This document shows positions 60,090 to 64,000 of a stretch of DNA of 64,000 bases, in pieces. Every line of letters starts with the position of its first letter. The stretch's first letter is position 1. The notes under the pieces are model-generated. The model made no database searches and was not told the origin of the DNA. It saw nothing but the letters and a program-made list of their open reading frames with translations. The position numbers were made by a program, and so were the translations under genes. This stretch comes from Diphasiastrum complanatum. Its lineage: Eukaryota > Streptophyta > Lycopodiopsida > Lycopodiales > Lycopodiaceae. The DNA lies in NCBI GenBank assembly GCA_029204225.1, contig CM055100.1, positions 26,166,649 to 26,230,648 of the forward strand, read 5' to 3'.

Positions 60090-62897
60090 ATGGCCGAATC
60101 GAATTCAGACCATAGTGAAGACATTCCAGATATGCCTCAATCACTCCAACTCGTTCTTTGTGAAGATAGCTGAACCAGTGTTTTAGTTGCTTGAATTTCA
60201 AATTCCTTCCTAGAAGGGCCACCAGAGCCTCTATCTCATGTACTAGGCATATGAAAATTTTGATCAAAAAAACCTGACATTTCGAATTGATCTTCAAAAT
60301 TTTTAGTCGTTTGTCTACTTGGCTGGTAGCAACCTCACCACCTTTGGCTTCCCTAGTGGCCATAAGGAGAAACATGATGCAGCAACTATATGCAAGATTC
60401 CTTGACACATCTCTCGACAAATGGAAGAACAAGGATGGCATCCTCCTCGAGGCCATCAAGTGCAAGGAATTGGCGGCTGCGTGTGCTTATCTTACAAAGT
60501 ACACTTATACCCGAAAGGCACATCTGCTGAGGATCCCCCTCCAAATTTTTGCCATGTTGGGACAATCCTACGAAGGCCGCCAAAATATGTACAATTGGGC
60601 CGGATTCATCTCCCGACAACTCATTATTGCCCTGCAGAAGAGAGCCCCAGTTACCTCCTTGGGCTATATCTTTTTTGATGTGGCTCGAAGTCAATCCTCA
60701 ATTGACTTGAAGATTGCTCTAGCTTCAAGGGATGCTGCTGCTAGTCGAGGCTATATACCATCAACAGCTTCAGCTACACCTTCCCACCAAGTTGTTCTAC
60801 TTCCGGAGCACCGAGTCAAGAAAAGACATGATCGGCCATCAACTCTTGCTGATACCACACCACCACTGAAGAAGTCACGCAACAAGATGACTGCACGCAA
60901 ACCACCTCCAAAATCAGAGACAGAGTCTGGTAGCTCAACACCATCAAAGACAATGAAGCTGACTCCCAAGAAGCCGAAAACAAAGATGGCCGGCTATCAA
61001 GATGTACCTTCTAGCAGTGACGACAACGAGGATGAAGAGGAGGGCAGCCTCCAGACGAGACGTACCCGACAACGAAGAACTACACCTGCTGCCTCCTCAC
61101 CTCAGCACCAGATCCAGATCACCCAGCAGTCACCGGTGCAATCACCAGCTAGAAGCACTCGATCCCAATCCCCATCGGGATCCTTTCATGCTGTTAACTC
61201 ACCCTCTCATGCCCAACAGACACAAGCAACAATTTCAGGGGAGGGAGAAAGGGAGCTGCTTGCAACCACACAAGCAGAACACACAGTTGCAGCTGATTCC
61301 ACTCACGACGACTAAGCTGAAAAGACTGATGCAGCTAATCCTAACCAACAAACAAGAGAAGATCAAGGTCAAGGAGCACAAGTAGCAGTCGAAGTCCAGG
61401 AAAGCCCAAGGGCTGAAGAGAAGGCTGAAGACCCTCCTGCTCTGAAGAAAGACGACTTCATCGATGTAGACGCACAAGAATACTTCGATGAAGGCGACCT
61501 TGTAGATGAGGAGGTGGAGATCGTTCCAGGGCCCGTTGCACCAGTCTCACCACTAAGCCCCACCTCCACCACCACCATTGTTGATACCGCCTCCATCACC
61601 ATCTCTCTTACTACTACCACCAATCCCCACCATTTCCATTGTTACTGATGTAAAGACACAACTAACTGTTCCACTTCCAACTCATCCCACAACCTCTTGG
61701 TTTTCTTTTCCTACCTACCAACGTCTTCCTTCCGAATTCCCAACTGTTCCAGCCTATGACAGACCAACCATCATTTTTTCCATTTACTCATTCACATTCA
61801 CTTCTAACACTGTACCCACCACATTCTCTTTAAAATCTGGTGACCATTTTTTAAAACAATTCGTTTCGCCAATAGCTTAGTATAACCTCATAACTAACCC
61901 ACCACCCTCTTCTCGTAGACCATTCTCACCTCCTTCACCACCCGATTTTAATTCTTTCGGTCAAGATCCACTTGATGAGACGGTGCAACCTTCAATGGGA
62001 CTTCCTCCATCTCCTCTGAAGAGTAAGAGCGACACTTCGTTGGATCAAAGCCCGAGGGTTCTACATCAAAGGTTCCTGATACCAAGAGTGCCACCGCACT
62101 GGATGACTACTTGGTAAGGCCCTCGAGGAAGCTGCCAGAGAAATCCATAGAAAAGATCAAAAGGCGATTCGATGATCGCAAAGAATCAGATGAATTTCAG
62201 AAGACCTACAAGAAGGGAGAGCGAGGGGGGGAAAAGAAAGTGACGGCTGAAGAATATCCAAAACTTAGCAGTCTTGTGAACGCCCTACGACCAACAGCCC
62301 TCCTGGAGGATTGTGATGCTGTTGAATAGCGATGAGCAGCTACAAGAATATCTAAGGGCATCGAGCTAGAAAAGGACCGATCCCTACTATGTGCCGATCA
62401 AGAGAAGAGATCCTTGGGAGAAAACGAAGCCAGCCGAGCGACAAGTCAATTGGCCTATAATTCCAGGAATTGACTCAAGCTCAACCTTTGTAAAATATCA
62501 AGACGCGCTCCAAAAGTTTGGATATACTTATAGGGGAAGTGCAGATACCGTAGTCCAAGAAAGTGCCAACTATTGCTTATCCATAGCCTTTCTTGCGACG
62601 TTAGAGTGCTACTGGGATAAAGGACTACCACCCATCAGGTTGGATATTAATCAGCCTTTACAAACGGAAGATGCACATCTAATGATGGCGGGACTTTATT
62701 TCCGAGCCACATTTACTTCCAATCAGTACGTATAGATGATCGAGAAGTGGTATGGAAATGAAGCCGTACCTGGGTCCTATTCTGTTGGGCGCAAAGACGA
62801 GGTTCATCACATTTGAAGCCATCGGAAGAAAGGTCTGCTATGAAAAGTTTCTTGATAAAAGAAAAGCTGAAAAAGACAAGCTGAAAAAGACAAGCTA
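60090..62897 (+). pseudogene. Large unrecognised accessory ORF (ORF3) downstream of integrase, broken
   Basis: ATG 60090 (MAESNSDHSEDIPDMPQSLQ) opens a frame that shifts within 80 bp. The protein can be followed through FFVKIAEPVF, a stop-broken LLEFQIPS...GHQSLYLMY...AYENFDQKNLTFRIDLQNF, then a long frame 60287-61648 with one TAA (61313-61315). That frame has a helical domain (KDGILLEAIKCKELAAACAY, YEGRQNMYNWAGFISRQLII), then a disordered basic and Ser/Pro/Gln-rich part (KKRHDRPSTL, KKPKTKM, SSSDDNEDEEEG) and an acidic tail (FIDVDAQEYFDEGDLVDEEV). Later frames carry a second globular-looking part (62391-62735: WPIIPGIDSSSTFVKYQDAL, YCLSIAFLATLECYWDKGLP, HLMMAGLYFRATF) and an end near 62897. 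No membrane segment is seen, so an envelope role is not supported. Its position after integrase is like the extra ORF of Athila elements. Function unknown. Confidence 0.55.
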
Positions 62898-64000
62898 GAG
62901 ACCCGCAGTTATGTAGGGCTATCCTGAAAAGCTGCTGCAACTTGAAGTTGTGCCGAGGCACCCAATAAACGAAGCCAATAAGTTCTTGGTTTTACGTAGG
63001 CAAGCGCGGATCCATGCCTTTCCAAGAACCACACGTCAAAGCTGAAGCAATGCAGTGGGACCAAGGTTGCATCCTGATTCGAATAGGTCGATTCGAACTG
63101 GCCGGTTCGAATCGGAAAACGGTTCGAACCTTTTTTTTTTCCAATTCGTCAAAAAAACAGTCAAACATTCACTGATGATACAGATACTTAAATTTTAATA
63201 GCTAAACAATTTCAATCTTCCTCTAAATTTGCAGATGTCAGAATTCGGGATAATCAGATCTCTTGTGACGGTGTGACCTGTCGTATCAAGATTCAATTTC
63301 AAAACAGAATTTACAGAAATTAGAATGACATTATGACCCAAGTTTAAGAGAACTGCAGTAAGTTGAAACTTGAAAGTTCAAAGTTGTAAGTTGTAACTTA
63401 CTTGTAACTACTAACTTGTAACCATATCTTGGCCCAGTGGCCCCGGCCCCCGGGCCTCTGCTAAGTGCTCACTTGACACTGGCAACTACTTGCTAAGGAG
63501 AGTCGAGACTCAGGACTGTGAGTGACAAGTGTGGATCCGAGTAAGTTGTAACGAGTTGGAACTTGCCAGTGGCCACTTGGACGTTGCCGGTTGGAACTCA
63601 AGGTTTAGAAATTAGGAGCCTGGAGTATAACTGAAATTTGAGGCTTGAGCTTAGAGGCTAGAGCTGAATCCTGATTCCTGATAATAGATTATAGTTATTA
63701 CTAATTAGTGACCAGTCACGACTCACCACTGACTACTTAAGTCTTAGTACTAAGTTCTAACTTCTAACTACTAACTACTAACTAGTGAGTCGTGACCATG
63801 GTCCACTCACTAGTCTGATACAGACTACAATGATCTATGGATAATGGCAGGCTGCAGCTACTAGCTAGGTACTAGGTAGAGTCTAGAGTCTAGACCCGGG
63901 ACCGTACTACGTAGTACGTAGGTACTAGGTACTAGGACTGTAGATTGTAAATTGTGATCTTGTTTCAAAGTTAAACTTGAACCTCAAGCCCTGATGAACT
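62898..64000. repeat. Palindrome-rich, low-complexity region
   Basis: 63076-63130 has TTCGAA palindromes, including the hairpin GATTCGAAC-TGGCCG-GTTCGAATC (63090-63113) and the perfect GGTTCGAACC (63121-63130). 63330-63660 is full of AAGTTG/CAACTT words. 63700-63960 is built of ACTACTAACT, CACGACT, CTAGCTAG, GGTACTAGGTACTAGG and the 14-bp palindrome GTACTACGTAGTAC (63904-63917). No gene or LTR of the upstream element is visible. Confidence 0.6.

Noticed and set aside
62997-63115. A-box-like TAGGCAAGCGCGG and B-box-like GGTTCGAATCGG suggesting a tRNA or SINE
   Set aside because: Spacing is about 100 bp, no cloverleaf can be formed, and the GGTTCGAATC sits in a separate palindrome cluster.

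Overview
The window looks like a repeat-dominated stretch of a large land-plant nuclear genome. The evidence is (i) a first exon of a chloroplast-targeted VTE6/DUF92-type gene, (ii) a plant-type telomeric motif array (CCCTAAA), (iii) plant Ty3/gypsy (chromovirus and Athila/Tat-like), Ty1/copia and DUF659-hAT elements, and (iv) many long (CT)n/(GA)n and (AT)n tracts. I cannot name the species. Very little is single-copy coding DNA: the VTE6-like exon (minus strand, 1943-2413) and a 44-codon candidate first exon at 37893-38024 are the best host-gene candidates.

Layout. 1-1069: an internally deleted chromovirus (two LTRs, 188 bp between them) in or beside the first intron of the VTE6-like gene. 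2414-5740: intergenic. 5740-13833: minus-strand pile-up of a chromovirus internal region, a truncated LTR capped by telomere-like repeats, a deleted Ty1/copia element with its 5' LTR, then another LTR of the same chromovirus family. 13834-17240: microsatellite and unrecognised DNA. 17240-21392: plus-strand copy of the same decayed chromovirus, forming a large inverted repeat with 5740-7838. 21393-24060: minus-strand gypsy element with a gag-RT fusion. 24060-34000: AT-rich non-coding DNA with microsatellites, a cluster of palindromes and small duplications. 34030-36573: third chromovirus copy, LTR and a duplicated CT-tract unit.

39241-44788: a minus-strand chromovirus joined to a minus-strand DUF659-hAT transposase gene. 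Pieces of both are shuffled together, giving an in-frame RT-hAT open reading frame. 45090-51996: a plus-strand chromovirus split by a well-preserved 5.76-kb minus-strand gypsy element (45237-50995). Removing the insert and one copy of the 5-bp duplication GTTTA restores the host element's reading frame. 52044-54770: gypsy and copia debris.

55151-62897: an Athila/Tat-like gypsy element with a tRNA-type PBS, a gag, a gag-integrase fusion, and downstream of integrase a long unrecognised open region. Its two non-coding spacers (56064-56333 and 59280-60050) carry about thirty copies of a degenerate GCATCCG(A/C)C-type motif, and the second spacer has a TATA box. This is the most unusual feature of the window. 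63061-64000: palindrome-rich, low-complexity DNA.

The retroelements are almost all broken by stops, frameshifts and internal deletions; only the nested element at 45237-50995 is close to intact. No tRNA, rRNA or CRISPR array is supported.
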